Of a stretch of 64,000 bases of DNA, positions 35,692-43,991 are shown in pieces. Made by a program: the position numbers and the translations under genes. How positions within the stretch are numbered: the stretch's first letter is position 1; each line of letters begins with the position of its first letter. The DNA is from G965250275 sp965250275 (GTDB lineage: Bacteria > Pseudomonadota > Alphaproteobacteria > Rhodobacterales > Rhodobacteraceae): assembly GCA_965250275.1 (NCBI GenBank), contig OZ252297.1:4588001-4652000 (forward strand). Reading direction: 5' to 3'. The notes beneath the pieces are model-generated. The model saw nothing but the letters and a program-made list of their open reading frames with translations. It had not been told where the DNA came from and ran no database searches.

Positions 35692-37089
35692 TCAGGACGC
35701 GGCCTTCAGCAAGCCCTGTTTTTTGATTTCGACATAAGCCTCATCCAGAGCTTTGCGCGCACGTTCAATCAGAATGTCGATTTCGTCCGTGGAGATCACC
35801 AAGGGGGGGGAGATGATCATCCTGTCGCCCACATGGCGCATGATGAGATTGTTGGCGAAGCACCGTTCACGGCAAATCAGACCCACCGTTCCGGCATCAC
35901 TTGCAAACCGCGCGCGGCTTTCCTTGTGCGGCGTCAGAGCGATGGAACCCATCATGCCGACGATCTTGGCTTCCCCGACAAGCTCGTGGTCTGTCAAAGC
36001 TTCCCACTGAGATTTCAGATGCGGCGCAGTCACGTCATGGACATGGCCCACGATGTTTTCTTCGGCGAGGATACGCAGATTTTCGAGAGCGACCGCGCAC
36101 GCAACCGGATGGCCGGAATATGTGTAACCGTGATTGAACTCGGTCTGATCGATTACGCTCGCGACCTCGTCGCTGACCACGGAACCGCCAATTGGTTGAT
36201 AGCCGGAACTCAGGCCCTTCGCGATGGTCATGATGTCCGGCCGGATGTTCATGGTCTGGGAGCCAAACCAGTTTCCGGTCCGACCGAATCCACAGATGAC
36301 TTCATCGGCGATCAGCAGAATCTCGTACTTGTCACAGATGCGCTGGATTTCAGGCCAATAGGTCTCTGGCGGCACAATGACACCGCCGGCGCCCTGCACC
36401 GGTTCCGCAATGAACGCCGCAACGCGGTCTTCGCCCAGTTCGAGGATCGCTGTCTCAAGTTCCTGCGCGCGGGCCAGGCCAAACTCTTCGGGTGACATTT
36501 CACCGCCTTCGGCCCACCAATGCGGTTGGTTGATATGATGCACGTCCTGGATCGGAATGCCGCCCTGCGCATGCATCGCGGACATGCCGCCAAGGCTGGC
36601 ACTACCGACCGAAGACCCGTGGTAGGCGTTGTGCCGACTGATGATGATGGACTTCTCCGGTTTGCCGCGCTCAGCCCAATAGGTGCGCACTAGGCGGATG
36701 TTCGTGTCGTTGGCCTCCGAGCCGGAGCTCGCAAAGAAAACATGGTTCAGGTCACCCGGCGCCAGCTGCGCCAGCCGTTCCGCAAGCGCGATCACGGGTG
36801 CATGCGTCGTCTGAAAGAACGTGTTGTAATATGGCAGTTCGCGCATCTGGCGCGCGGCGGCTTCCGCCAGCTCATTCCTGCCGTATCCGATGTTGACACA
36901 CCATAGGCCTGCCATCGCATCCAGCAGTTCATGCCCCTCGGTGTCGGTCAGAAACACGCCCTTTGCACGCGCGATCACGCGCGCACCCTTTTCGGCGAGC
37001 TCTCCTCCGGCCGTAAAGGGATGCATGTGATGCGCGGCATCCAGTGCCTGCAACTCGGCTGTGGGCATATGGTTTGTTATGGCTGTCAT
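35692..37089 (-). CDS. Class III aminotransferase (putrescine/omega-amino acid:pyruvate type)
   Basis: This 465-residue fold-type I PLP enzyme has a FFASSGSEANDTNIRLVR phosphate-binding block, LLIADEVICGFGRTGNWFG (PLP Asp) and the PLP lysine in TIAKGLSSGYQPIGG. It matches the SpuC-like subgroup that transaminates putrescine, spermidine or beta-alanine to pyruvate. The setting between two polyamine-type ABC operons and beside a GntR regulator favours a polyamine substrate, by inference. A TGATCAAAT sequence lies about 45 bp upstream. Confidence 0.87.
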   Translation of the reverse strand: MTAITNHMPTAELQALDAAHHMHPFTAGGELAEKGARVIARAKGVFLTDTEGHELLDAMAGLWCVNIGYGRNELAEAAARQMRELPYYNTFFQTTHAPVIALAERLAQLAPGDLNHVFFASSGSEANDTNIRLVRTYWAERGKPEKSIIISRHNAYHGSSVGSASLGGMSAMHAQGGIPIQDVHHINQPHWWAEGGEMSPEEFGLARAQELETAILELGEDRVAAFIAEPVQGAGGVIVPPETYWPEIQRICDKYEILLIADEVICGFGRTGNWFGSQTMNIRPDIMTIAKGLSSGYQPIGGSVVSDEVASVIDQTEFNHGYTYSGHPVACAVALENLRILAEENIVGHVHDVTAPHLKSQWEALTDHELVGEAKIVGMMGSIALTPHKESRARFASDAGTVGLICRERCFANNLIMRHVGDRMIISPPLVISTDEIDILIERARKALDEAYVEIKKQGLLKAAS

Positions 37090-37132
37090 GTCGAACTCCC
37101 GCCTAGCACATCAATTCGTTTCGACCAGAATA

Positions 37133-37141
37133 TGATCAAAT
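37133..37141. promoter_or_regulatory. TGATCAAAT element upstream of the aminotransferase gene
   Basis: The 9-mer TGATCAAAT occurs here, 44-52 bp before the aminotransferase start, and again at 37943-37951 on the other side of the GntR gene. Both are in short non-coding gaps flanking the regulator, which makes them candidate half-operators. Nine bases is short, so chance is possible. Confidence 0.3.
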
Positions 37142-37159
37142 TATGAAAGGTCAATCGAA

Positions 37160-37855
37160 TCACTGACCCTCTTCCGATTCCTGCAGCAGTTCGCGCACCT
37201 GAAGCATACCCTGCTCCACGTCTTGTGCCATCGCTGCGGCCGCTTCCCCGGCGGATTTTGCGCGCAATGCTGTCAGCAATTCTTTATGCCGGTCCGGCAG
37301 ATTTTGGGTGCCGAAGCGGCCGCAGACCACCCGGAGGGACGGCCCGAACCGAAGCCACAAACGGTCAGTCAGTTCAGTCAGAATCGGAGACCGCCCCTGT
37401 TCATAGAGGTAAGCGTGAAACTCGTAGTTCGATCGCAGGTAACCGGACACGTCGCCGGCGGAAATCGCAGCATCAAGCTGCGAATCCAGCTCCACGAGAA
37501 CGGCAATCTCCTTGTCCGAAATATGCTCGACAGCACGGCGTGTCAGCTCTGGCTCTATTGATTTTCTTATGAAAATCAACTGATCGACATCTTCCAGGCT
37601 CAGCTTTGGAACGCTGACGCGACGATTGCCCTGAAACACCAGTGCACCGTCAGAAATCAGCCGTCTGATTGCCTCGCGCACGGGCGTCATGCCGGCACCG
37701 ACGTTCTGTGACAAACCTTGGATCGTTACAGCTTGACCGGGCGCCATGTCGCCAAAAAGTATCTGCTCGCGCAAGGTCAGATACACCGCTTCATGCACGG
37801 GTTGTTTTGTGTCCGTTTGCGCGTCTTTGGCTGTCTGCGTTTTCATTACGTTCAA
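37160..37855 (-). CDS. GntR-family regulator with FCD ligand domain
   Basis: This 231-residue protein has an N-terminal winged helix (YLTLREQILFGDMAPGQAVTIQGLSQNVGAGMTPVREAIRRLISDG) and a C-terminal all-helical FCD domain, where DVSGYLRSNYEFHAYLYEQGRSP contributes the metal/ligand histidine region. A TTG start at 37855 has GGAGA 8 bases upstream; an ATG three codons later (37846) is the alternative. It lies between the two transport operons and divergent to the second, so local control of polyamine-type uptake and catabolism is likely. Confidence 0.9.
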   Translation of the reverse strand: MNVMKTQTAKDAQTDTKQPVHEAVYLTLREQILFGDMAPGQAVTIQGLSQNVGAGMTPVREAIRRLISDGALVFQGNRRVSVPKLSLEDVDQLIFIRKSIEPELTRRAVEHISDKEIAVLVELDSQLDAAISAGDVSGYLRSNYEFHAYLYEQGRSPILTELTDRLWLRFGPSLRVVCGRFGTQNLPDRHKELLTALRAKSAGEAAAAMAQDVEQGMLQVRELLQESEEGQ

Positions 37856-37942
37856 CGACTCGGTCTCCTTCTGCGCGCGTGCGCCTTGCGGAATGATTTG
37901 CTGCGTGGAAACATACCGTGTCTTGCCCGCTGACGCAAAACT

Positions 37943-37951
37943 TGATCAAAT
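37943..37951. promoter_or_regulatory. TGATCAAAT element in the gntR/potF-like divergent region
   Basis: This is the second copy of the 9-mer, here with a preceding T giving the palindrome TTGATCAA. It lies 88 bp from the regulator start and 45 bp from the start of the binding-protein gene, where one operator could serve both. Confidence 0.3.
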
Positions 37952-37995
37952 CACCGAAGCCTGCAAAAAAGCGGGCATCACTCAGGGAGCACAGA

Positions 37996-39081
37996 ATGAC
38001 ATTCAAATCACTGACGCTGACGGCAGTTGTAGCGCTGACTGCATCCAGCGCATTTGCGGATCAGGTCCGCGTGTACAACTGGTCTGACTATATCGACGAG
38101 AGCCTGTTGGAGAAATTCGAACAGGAAACGGGCATTGACCTGATCTATGACGTCTTCGACAGCAACGAGTTGCTGGAAACAAAAATGCTGGCCGGCGGAT
38201 CGGGCTACGATGTTGTCGTACCTTCCGGGACTTTTCTGCAGAGACAGGTGACAGCTGGAGCCTTCCAACCGCTCGACAAATCCAAGCTGCCGAACATCGA
38301 TAACATGTGGGATGTCATCGAAGCACGAACAGCCCAGTATGACCCCGACAACGCCTATTCGATCAACTACATGTGGGGATCGACAGGAATGGGCGTGAAT
38401 ACCGGCAAGGTCGCCGAAATTCTCGGGCCCGATGCACCGATGAGCAGCATGGACCTGGTCCTCAAGCCGGAGAACATGGAGAAACTGGCAGAGTGCGGCG
38501 TGCATTTCCTGGACGCACCTTCTGAGATCATCCCGATGGTTCTGCAATACCTCGGAGAGAATCCGGATTCGCAGGACCCGGACGTGATTACGAAGGTAGA
38601 GCCGGTTCTGACCGCCGTGCGCCCTTACATCCAGAAGTTCCATTCCAGTGAATACATCAACGCGCTCGCCAACGGCGATATCTGTGTGGCGATCGGATGG
38701 TCGGGAGACGTGCTGCAGGCGCGTGACCGGGCGATCGAAGCGGATAATGGCGTGGACATCGCCTACAATGCCTTTGCCGAGGGTTCCCTGATGTGGTTTG
38801 ACCAGATGGCCATCCCCGTCGACGCTCCGAACCCCGAAGGTGCGCACGTGTTCCTGAACTTCATCATGGACCCGCAGAACATGGCGGCAGCATCGAACTA
38901 CGTGTATTTCGCCAACGGCAATGCAGCTTCTCAGGAGTTTCTGGAAGAAGATGTGATCGGTGATCTGGCGATCTACCCTGATGAGGCGACGCTTGAAAAC
39001 CTCTACACCACCTCCCCGTATGCGCCCAAGGTGCAACGCGTGGTGACGCGTCTGTGGACCAAGATCAAATCAGGCACCTGA
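37996..39081 (+). CDS. Putrescine-type periplasmic binding protein (PotF-like)
   Basis: This protein of about 361 residues has a signal peptide (MTFKSLTLTAVVALTASSAFA) followed by the classical polyamine-binder opening VRVYNWSDYIDESLLEKFEQETG. Other family blocks are GGSGYDVVVPSGTFLQRQ, NYMWGSTGMGVNTGKV and WSGDVLQA. The length matches PotF/PotD. AGGGAG precedes the chosen ATG. It is first in a second, plus-strand transporter operon. Putrescine or spermidine is the likely ligand, but SpuD/SpuE-type preference cannot be read by eye. Confidence 0.92.
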   Translation: MTFKSLTLTAVVALTASSAFADQVRVYNWSDYIDESLLEKFEQETGIDLIYDVFDSNELLETKMLAGGSGYDVVVPSGTFLQRQVTAGAFQPLDKSKLPNIDNMWDVIEARTAQYDPDNAYSINYMWGSTGMGVNTGKVAEILGPDAPMSSMDLVLKPENMEKLAECGVHFLDAPSEIIPMVLQYLGENPDSQDPDVITKVEPVLTAVRPYIQKFHSSEYINALANGDICVAIGWSGDVLQARDRAIEADNGVDIAYNAFAEGSLMWFDQMAIPVDAPNPEGAHVFLNFIMDPQNMAAASNYVYFANGNAASQEFLEEDVIGDLAIYPDEATLENLYTTSPYAPKVQRVVTRLWTKIKSGT

Positions 39082-39088
39082 CAAAACA

Positions 39089-39120
39089 GGATCTGCGGGT
39101 CACTTTCGATCCGCAGATCC
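39089..39120 (+). promoter_or_regulatory. Long stem-loop after the potF-like gene
   Basis: GGATCTGCGG and CCGCAGATCC pair perfectly, and GTC/GAT extend the stem to 13 bp (one G-U) with a 6-nt loop. It starts 8 bp after the stop codon and lacks a T-run. It is well placed to stabilise the binding-protein message or attenuate the ATPase and permease genes downstream. Confidence 0.6.
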
Positions 39121-39156
39121 GCCTTGCCGATAGATGCAAGCGATAGTGAGGCCGAT

Positions 39157-40284
39157 TTGACTGCAACCGTATTTGCACCTTGGGATGATCCCAATGAAAA
39201 GCCGCTGATCCGCTTTCAGAACGTGACCAAGCGTTTCGGGGATTTCGTCGCCATCGACGATCTTAGTCTCGACATCTACTCAAAAGAATTCTTTGCCCTT
39301 CTGGGGCCGTCGGGATGCGGCAAAACAACGATGATGCGCATGCTGGCAGGTTTCGAGAGCCCGACCGAGGGCCTCATTGAGCTGGCCGGGCAGGACATTG
39401 CACCTGTTCCTCCAAACAAACGCGCCGTGAACATGATGTTTCAGTCATACGCGCTGTTCCCGCATTTGAGCGTCTGGGAAAACATCGCCTTTGGCCTGCG
39501 CCGCTCTGCCATGCCCAAAGCGGAGATCGAGGCCCGTGTCGATGAAATGCTGACACTGACCCGGCTGACGAAGTTCGCGCAGCGCAAACCGCATCAAATC
39601 TCGGGCGGACAGCGGCAACGTGTGGCCCTCGCGCGGTCTCTGGCCAAAGCTCCGAAACTTCTTTTGCTGGATGAACCCTTGGGGGCGCTCGACAAAAAGC
39701 TGCGCCAGGACACGCAATTCGAACTGATGGACATCCAAGAGAAAACCGGCACAACCTTCGTGATTGTCACCCACGACCAAGAAGAAGCCATGACCGTGGC
39801 CAGCCGCGTCGCTGTGATGGATGAAGGTCGTCTGATGCAGGTGGCCACGCCAGACCGCATCTACGAGACACCAAACTCCGTTTATGTGGCTGATTTCATC
39901 GGGGACGTGAACATCATTCAAGGTCGGGCAGCCCCCGCAGGCGATGACCGATACACCATTGACTGGTCCGAGGGGCAGCCGCCAATCACCGCCGCGTCTT
40001 CGCAGATGTTTACGAAAGGCCAGACCTGCCATCTGGCCATTCGACCAGAGAAGGTCACCATTTCAACTGACCGCCCGGAGAACGCTGACAACGTGGTGCA
40101 GGGCAAGGTTCAGGACATTGCCTATCTGGGTAACCTATCGACCTATCACGTGGAACTTCCCAACGGCGTTGTGATCAAGTCGCAGACGGCCAACACCCGC
40201 CGGATCGCGCGGCGCAGTTTTTCCTGGGAGGACTCGGTTTGGTTGTCGTGGACAGCCACAGCTGGCGTCCTGCTGGCCAATTGA
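39157..40284 (+). CDS. ABC transporter ATP-binding protein, PotG/PotA-like
   Basis: This ATPase has about 375 residues. It has Walker A GPSGCGKTT, FQSYALFPHLS, the signature ISGGQRQRVALARSL, Walker B LLLLDEPLGALD and VTHDQEEAM. A C-terminal TOBE domain follows with HLAIRPEKVTI. No ATG is available near the start. The TTG at 39157 has GTGAGG five bases upstream and is preferred; TTG 39124 is possible but runs into the stem-loop. Its stop overlaps the next start by one base (TGATG). Confidence 0.9.
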   Translation: MTATVFAPWDDPNEKPLIRFQNVTKRFGDFVAIDDLSLDIYSKEFFALLGPSGCGKTTMMRMLAGFESPTEGLIELAGQDIAPVPPNKRAVNMMFQSYALFPHLSVWENIAFGLRRSAMPKAEIEARVDEMLTLTRLTKFAQRKPHQISGGQRQRVALARSLAKAPKLLLLDEPLGALDKKLRQDTQFELMDIQEKTGTTFVIVTHDQEEAMTVASRVAVMDEGRLMQVATPDRIYETPNSVYVADFIGDVNIIQGRAAPAGDDRYTIDWSEGQPPITAASSQMFTKGQTCHLAIRPEKVTISTDRPENADNVVQGKVQDIAYLGNLSTYHVELPNGVVIKSQTANTRRIARRSFSWEDSVWLSWTATAGVLLAN

Positions 40285-41165
40285 TGCGGCGGTTTATCCT
40301 GATCGCCATTCCTTATGCATGGCTGCTGGCCCTGTTTCTGGTGCCCTTTGCCATTGTCCTGAAAATCTCACTTTCGGACGTTGCGCTCGCCCGCCCGCCC
40401 TATGTGCCGCAGTTTTCATGGAGCGAAGGCATCGGCGCATTCGTGTCGCAACTGGACTTTGAGAATTTCATCTTCCTGACGACCGATGATCTTTACTGGA
40501 AAGCATACCTGAGCAGCTTGAGGATCGCTGCGATTTCGACCCTTTTGACGCTTCTGGTGGGGTACCCGATCGCGTACGGTATGGCCCGCGCACCCGAAGA
40601 GTGGCGCCCCACGCTGATGATGCTGGTCATCCTTCCTTTTTGGACCAGCTTCCTGATCCGGGTCTATGCCTGGATGGGCATCCTCAGCCAGGAAGGACTG
40701 CTGAACCAGTTCCTGCTTTGGACAGGTTTGATCAGTGCACCGCTGACCATTCTGAATACAAACACCGCCGTCTACATTGGGATCGTCTACACTTATCTTC
40801 CGTTCATGATCCTTCCGATCTTTGCCGCACTTGATCGGCTTGACGGCTCTCTGATCGAAGCGGCCGAAGACCTGGGATGCTCCCGAGCGAGTGCCTTTTG
40901 GCTGGTGACGATACCGCTGTCCAAAAACGGGATCATTGCCGGCTGCTTCCTCGTGTTTATCCCTGCCCTTGGGGAGTTCGTGATCCCATCGCTGCTGGGC
41001 GGCTCGGGCACGCTGATGATTGGTAAAGTGCTTTGGGAAGAGTTCTTCTCGAACCGTGACTGGCCCGTTGCATCGGCTGTGGCCGTTGTATTGTTGCTGA
41101 TCCTGATCATCCCGATCGTGCTGTTCCAGAGAAACCAGCAAAAAGCAGCGGAGGCGGATCAATGA
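40284..41165 (+). CDS. ABC transporter permease, PotH-like
   Basis: This permease of about 293 residues and six helices has a normal PotB/PotH length. Blocks include LILPFWTSFLIRVYAWMGILSQEGLLN and the EAA loop DGSLIEAAEDLGCSRASAFWLVTIPLSKNG. The ATG at 40284 overlaps the previous stop by one base, and the stop overlaps the next start by four. It forms the transmembrane pore with the PotI-like partner. Confidence 0.92.
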   Translation: MRRFILIAIPYAWLLALFLVPFAIVLKISLSDVALARPPYVPQFSWSEGIGAFVSQLDFENFIFLTTDDLYWKAYLSSLRIAAISTLLTLLVGYPIAYGMARAPEEWRPTLMMLVILPFWTSFLIRVYAWMGILSQEGLLNQFLLWTGLISAPLTILNTNTAVYIGIVYTYLPFMILPIFAALDRLDGSLIEAAEDLGCSRASAFWLVTIPLSKNGIIAGCFLVFIPALGEFVIPSLLGGSGTLMIGKVLWEEFFSNRDWPVASAVAVVLLLILIIPIVLFQRNQQKAAEADQ

Positions 41166-41983
41166 CGCGCCTCAGCTGGTTTAACACTGTTTCGCTGACC
41201 TTGGGCTTTGCGTTCCTCTACATACCCATGCTGATCCTCATCATCTACAGCTTCAACGAGAGCAAGCTGGTGACCGTATGGGCCGGGTTCTCGACCAAGT
41301 GGTATGGTGAGTTGTTGCGCAACGAGGCGTTTCTGGGCGCAGCCTGGGTGACGTTGAAAGTCGCTGTGTTGTCTTCAACGCTTGCGACGGTCTTTGGGAC
41401 GATGGCCGCCTACGTGTTGGTCCGCGGCGGTCGTTTCATGGGACGCACGCTCTTCTCCGGTATGATTTACGCGCCGCTTGTTATGCCCGAGGTGATCACG
41501 GGGCTTTCCCTGTTGTTGCTCTTTATTGGAATCGGACTGGACCGCGGGGTGCTGACCATTGTCCTTGCGCACACAACATTCTCGATGTGTTACGTGTCGG
41601 TTGTGGTGTCTTCGCGGCTCGTCACGTTCGATCAATCGCTGGAAGAAGCCGCGCTTGATCTGGGTTGCTCAGCAACCGAAGCGTTCCGACTGGTTACGTT
41701 GCCCATCATTGCACCGGCTGTGATCTCTGGCTGGTTGCTGGCATTCACCCTGTCTTTAGACGATCTTGTGATCGCGTCCTTTACCGCAGGACCTGCCTCC
41801 ACCACACTTCCCATAAAAATTTTTTCGGCCGTGCGGCTGGGCGTAAGTCCGGAAATCAATGCACTCTCAACGCTAATGATTGCGGTCGTCACTCTGGGGG
41901 TTGTCTGCGCCTCGCTTGTTTCAAAACGCAACATGGTCAAACAGCAACGCGACCTGCAAGCCGCGGAGCGGGCCGCGGCATGA
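41162..41983 (+). CDS. ABC transporter permease, PotI-like
   Basis: This 273-residue, six-helix permease has the normal PotC/PotI length, in contrast to the extended homologue at 30182. Its EAA loop is FDQSLEEAALDLGCSATEAFRLVTLPIIAPA, and SLDDLVIASFTAGPASTTLPIKIFSAVRLGVSPEINALST is the typical C-terminal block. It overlaps the genes on both sides by four bases (ATGA), so translation is coupled from the other permease through to the oxidoreductase. Confidence 0.92.
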   Translation: MTRLSWFNTVSLTLGFAFLYIPMLILIIYSFNESKLVTVWAGFSTKWYGELLRNEAFLGAAWVTLKVAVLSSTLATVFGTMAAYVLVRGGRFMGRTLFSGMIYAPLVMPEVITGLSLLLLFIGIGLDRGVLTIVLAHTTFSMCYVSVVVSSRLVTFDQSLEEAALDLGCSATEAFRLVTLPIIAPAVISGWLLAFTLSLDDLVIASFTAGPASTTLPIKIFSAVRLGVSPEINALSTLMIAVVTLGVVCASLVSKRNMVKQQRDLQAAERAAA

Positions 41984-43311
41984 GACGGATTTTTGGCGAC
42001 TACGCTTATGGTCCCGGACCACGCACAGGCTGCTGGTGGGACGAGACCATTGCCGCTCCGGACTGGCCGACGCTGCAGGGCGCGCATTCGGCGGACGTGG
42101 TTGTCGTTGGCGGCGGTTTTACCGGGATGTCTGCGGCGTTGCATCTGGCCGAAGCGGGAATTGATGTCGTTGTCTTAGAGGCCAGCACACCCGGTTTCGG
42201 CGCATCAGGACGCAATGGTGGGTTTTGTTGCCTTGGCGGATCGAAGCGCAGCTTTGAAGACCTGCGAACCGAGTTCGGTGGGGAGGCCGCCCGTGATTTT
42301 CAGTTGGCAGAGCGTGCTGCCATCGATCTGGTCGACGGGCTTGTGCAGCGCCTGAACATTGACATCGACAGACACTCCAACGGCGAAACGCAACTGGCCC
42401 ATCGGCCCAAGGAAATGGAACATCTCAAGGCTGAAGCGGAGCGGCTCGCCAAAGCGTTCGATATAGAACCAGAGGTCATATCCAAGTCCGATCTGCCGTC
42501 ACATGGCTTCGCCGGGGATTTCCATGGTGCGCTCAGCTATCCGATTGGCTTCGGATTGAACCCACGGAAGTACTTGTTGGGCTTGGCGCGGGGCGCAGCC
42601 CAAGCCGGCGCGCGGCAATTTCAGAAAAGCCCGGTCATTGGAATCTCGCCAAACGCTCAAGGGCACTCTGTCCAAACGCCTGACGGCACGGTGCAATGCA
42701 ATGAAGTGATCATCGCCACAAACGGGTACTCCAGCGAGGATCTCCCGGACTGGATGGCGGGGCGCTATCTGCCCAGTCAATCCACGATCATGGTCACACG
42801 CCCCATGTCAGATGAAGAGCTCAATGCGCAGGGCTGGACGAGCGATCAGATGTCCTACGATTCGCGCAATCTTCTGCACTATTTACGACTAATGCCGGAC
42901 CGCCGCTTTCTCTTTGGGATGCGAGGTGGACTGCTCTCGGACCCCATGTCAGAGGCCCGCTCACGCCGCAGAACGCGCCAGGATTTCGAACGTATGTTCC
43001 CAGCCTGGAAACATGTACCGGCGACAAACAGCTGGTCCGGGTTTGTCTGTCTGACCTCGCATCGGTTGCCCTATGTCGGGCCAGTGCCCGGATCGCCGGG
43101 CATGCATGCCAGCTTTGCTTATCACGGAAACGGCGTCGCGATGGGCAGCTATTCCGGCTACCTGCTTGCATCATCACTGATTGGCGGCAACGCGGTTGTG
43201 CCAATCCCCAGAGTGATGCAGGTTCCCCCACCGCGCTTCCCGCTTGGGCGTGCAAGGCGGCTGTTGATGGGACCGGTGTATCTGGGTCTCGCACTGGCAG
43301 ATCGGTTTTAG
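41980..43311 (+). CDS. FAD-dependent oxidoreductase (DAO family, PuuB-like)
   Basis: This flavoprotein has about 443 residues. It opens with a short N-terminal segment (GCWWDETIAAPDWPTL) typical of PuuB/OrdL-like enzymes, then the dinucleotide fold VVVVGGGFTGMSAALHLAEAGIDVVVLEA and GFGASGRNGGFC. A C-terminal block, GMHASFAYHGNGVAMGSYSGYLLA, closes the FAD site. PuuB oxidises gamma-glutamylputrescine; no PuuA or PuuC is seen here, so the substrate may instead be another secondary amine. It is the last gene of the second transporter operon, overlapping the permease by four bases, and convergent with flgD. Confidence 0.88.
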   Translation: MRRIFGDYAYGPGPRTGCWWDETIAAPDWPTLQGAHSADVVVVGGGFTGMSAALHLAEAGIDVVVLEASTPGFGASGRNGGFCCLGGSKRSFEDLRTEFGGEAARDFQLAERAAIDLVDGLVQRLNIDIDRHSNGETQLAHRPKEMEHLKAEAERLAKAFDIEPEVISKSDLPSHGFAGDFHGALSYPIGFGLNPRKYLLGLARGAAQAGARQFQKSPVIGISPNAQGHSVQTPDGTVQCNEVIIATNGYSSEDLPDWMAGRYLPSQSTIMVTRPMSDEELNAQGWTSDQMSYDSRNLLHYLRLMPDRRFLFGMRGGLLSDPMSEARSRRRTRQDFERMFPAWKHVPATNSWSGFVCLTSHRLPYVGPVPGSPGMHASFAYHGNGVAMGSYSGYLLASSLIGGNAVVPIPRVMQVPPPRFPLGRARRLLMGPVYLGLALADRF

Positions 43312-43319
43312 CCGTTTGG

Positions 43320-43988
43320 CTAGAGCTGAGGTTCGCGAATGCCCGTCACGGCATCCGATAGTACCGCGTGACCGCCAGCCAAAATCAAAACGGTCTGACC
43401 ATTGATGCACTGCGCTTCCGCAACGCGACTGTACACCTCTGCCGCTGACAGGTTCAGAACGTCACCATCGCGACGGCTTTCGACCGCAAAGCTGTATTGG
43501 CCCACAGGCAGCAGGGCGCCATCAGCGGTCTCCCCTCTCCACTCAATCGTTGCGTTGGACACCGGTATTGGCAGGCGCGACACCTCGTCTCCATTGGCGT
43601 CCATGACCACCAGGAATGCCTCGTCCGCAGAGCCATCCGGCCACGGTGTGATTGTCACGCTTTGGCCCTCGAAAGCGACGGGCGCAACCGCGCGGGCTTC
43701 CATCCCGACCCAACCGGACATGTCGACAAAGCCCGATTGCCCCATCTGATAGGCGAGCGCCATCAGCGACTCGTTCGTCTTCACCTGTTGCTCCACCATG
43801 GAAAACTGGGCGAGTTGCGCCGCGTATTCGGTCGAATCGATTGGCTCCAGAGGGTCCTGATACCGCGCCTGAGCGGTCAGCATTTGCAGGAAGGTGTCAA
43901 AGTCCGCGGTCAAAGCCGCGCTGGAGCGCTCCGCAGCGGCTGCGGTCGGGGTTCGGGCGGCAAGGTTAGAAAGGCTTTGAATATCCAT
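43320..43988 (-). CDS. flgD: Flagellar hook assembly (hook cap) protein FlgD
   Basis: This 222-residue protein forms the temporary cap under which FlgE subunits assemble into the hook. The N-terminal FlgD domain is clear (DFDTFLQMLTAQARYQDPLEPIDSTEYAAQLAQFSMVEQQVKTNE), followed by a FLG_D Ig-like and a Tudor-like beta domain. It lies 3 bp downstream of fliK on the same strand, so hook length control and hook capping are encoded together. Confidence 0.95.
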   Translation of the reverse strand: MDIQSLSNLAARTPTAAAAERSSAALTADFDTFLQMLTAQARYQDPLEPIDSTEYAAQLAQFSMVEQQVKTNESLMALAYQMGQSGFVDMSGWVGMEARAVAPVAFEGQSVTITPWPDGSADEAFLVVMDANGDEVSRLPIPVSNATIEWRGETADGALLPVGQYSFAVESRRDGDVLNLSAAEVYSRVAEAQCINGQTVLILAGGHAVLSDAVTGIREPQL

Positions 43989-43991
43989 CTC

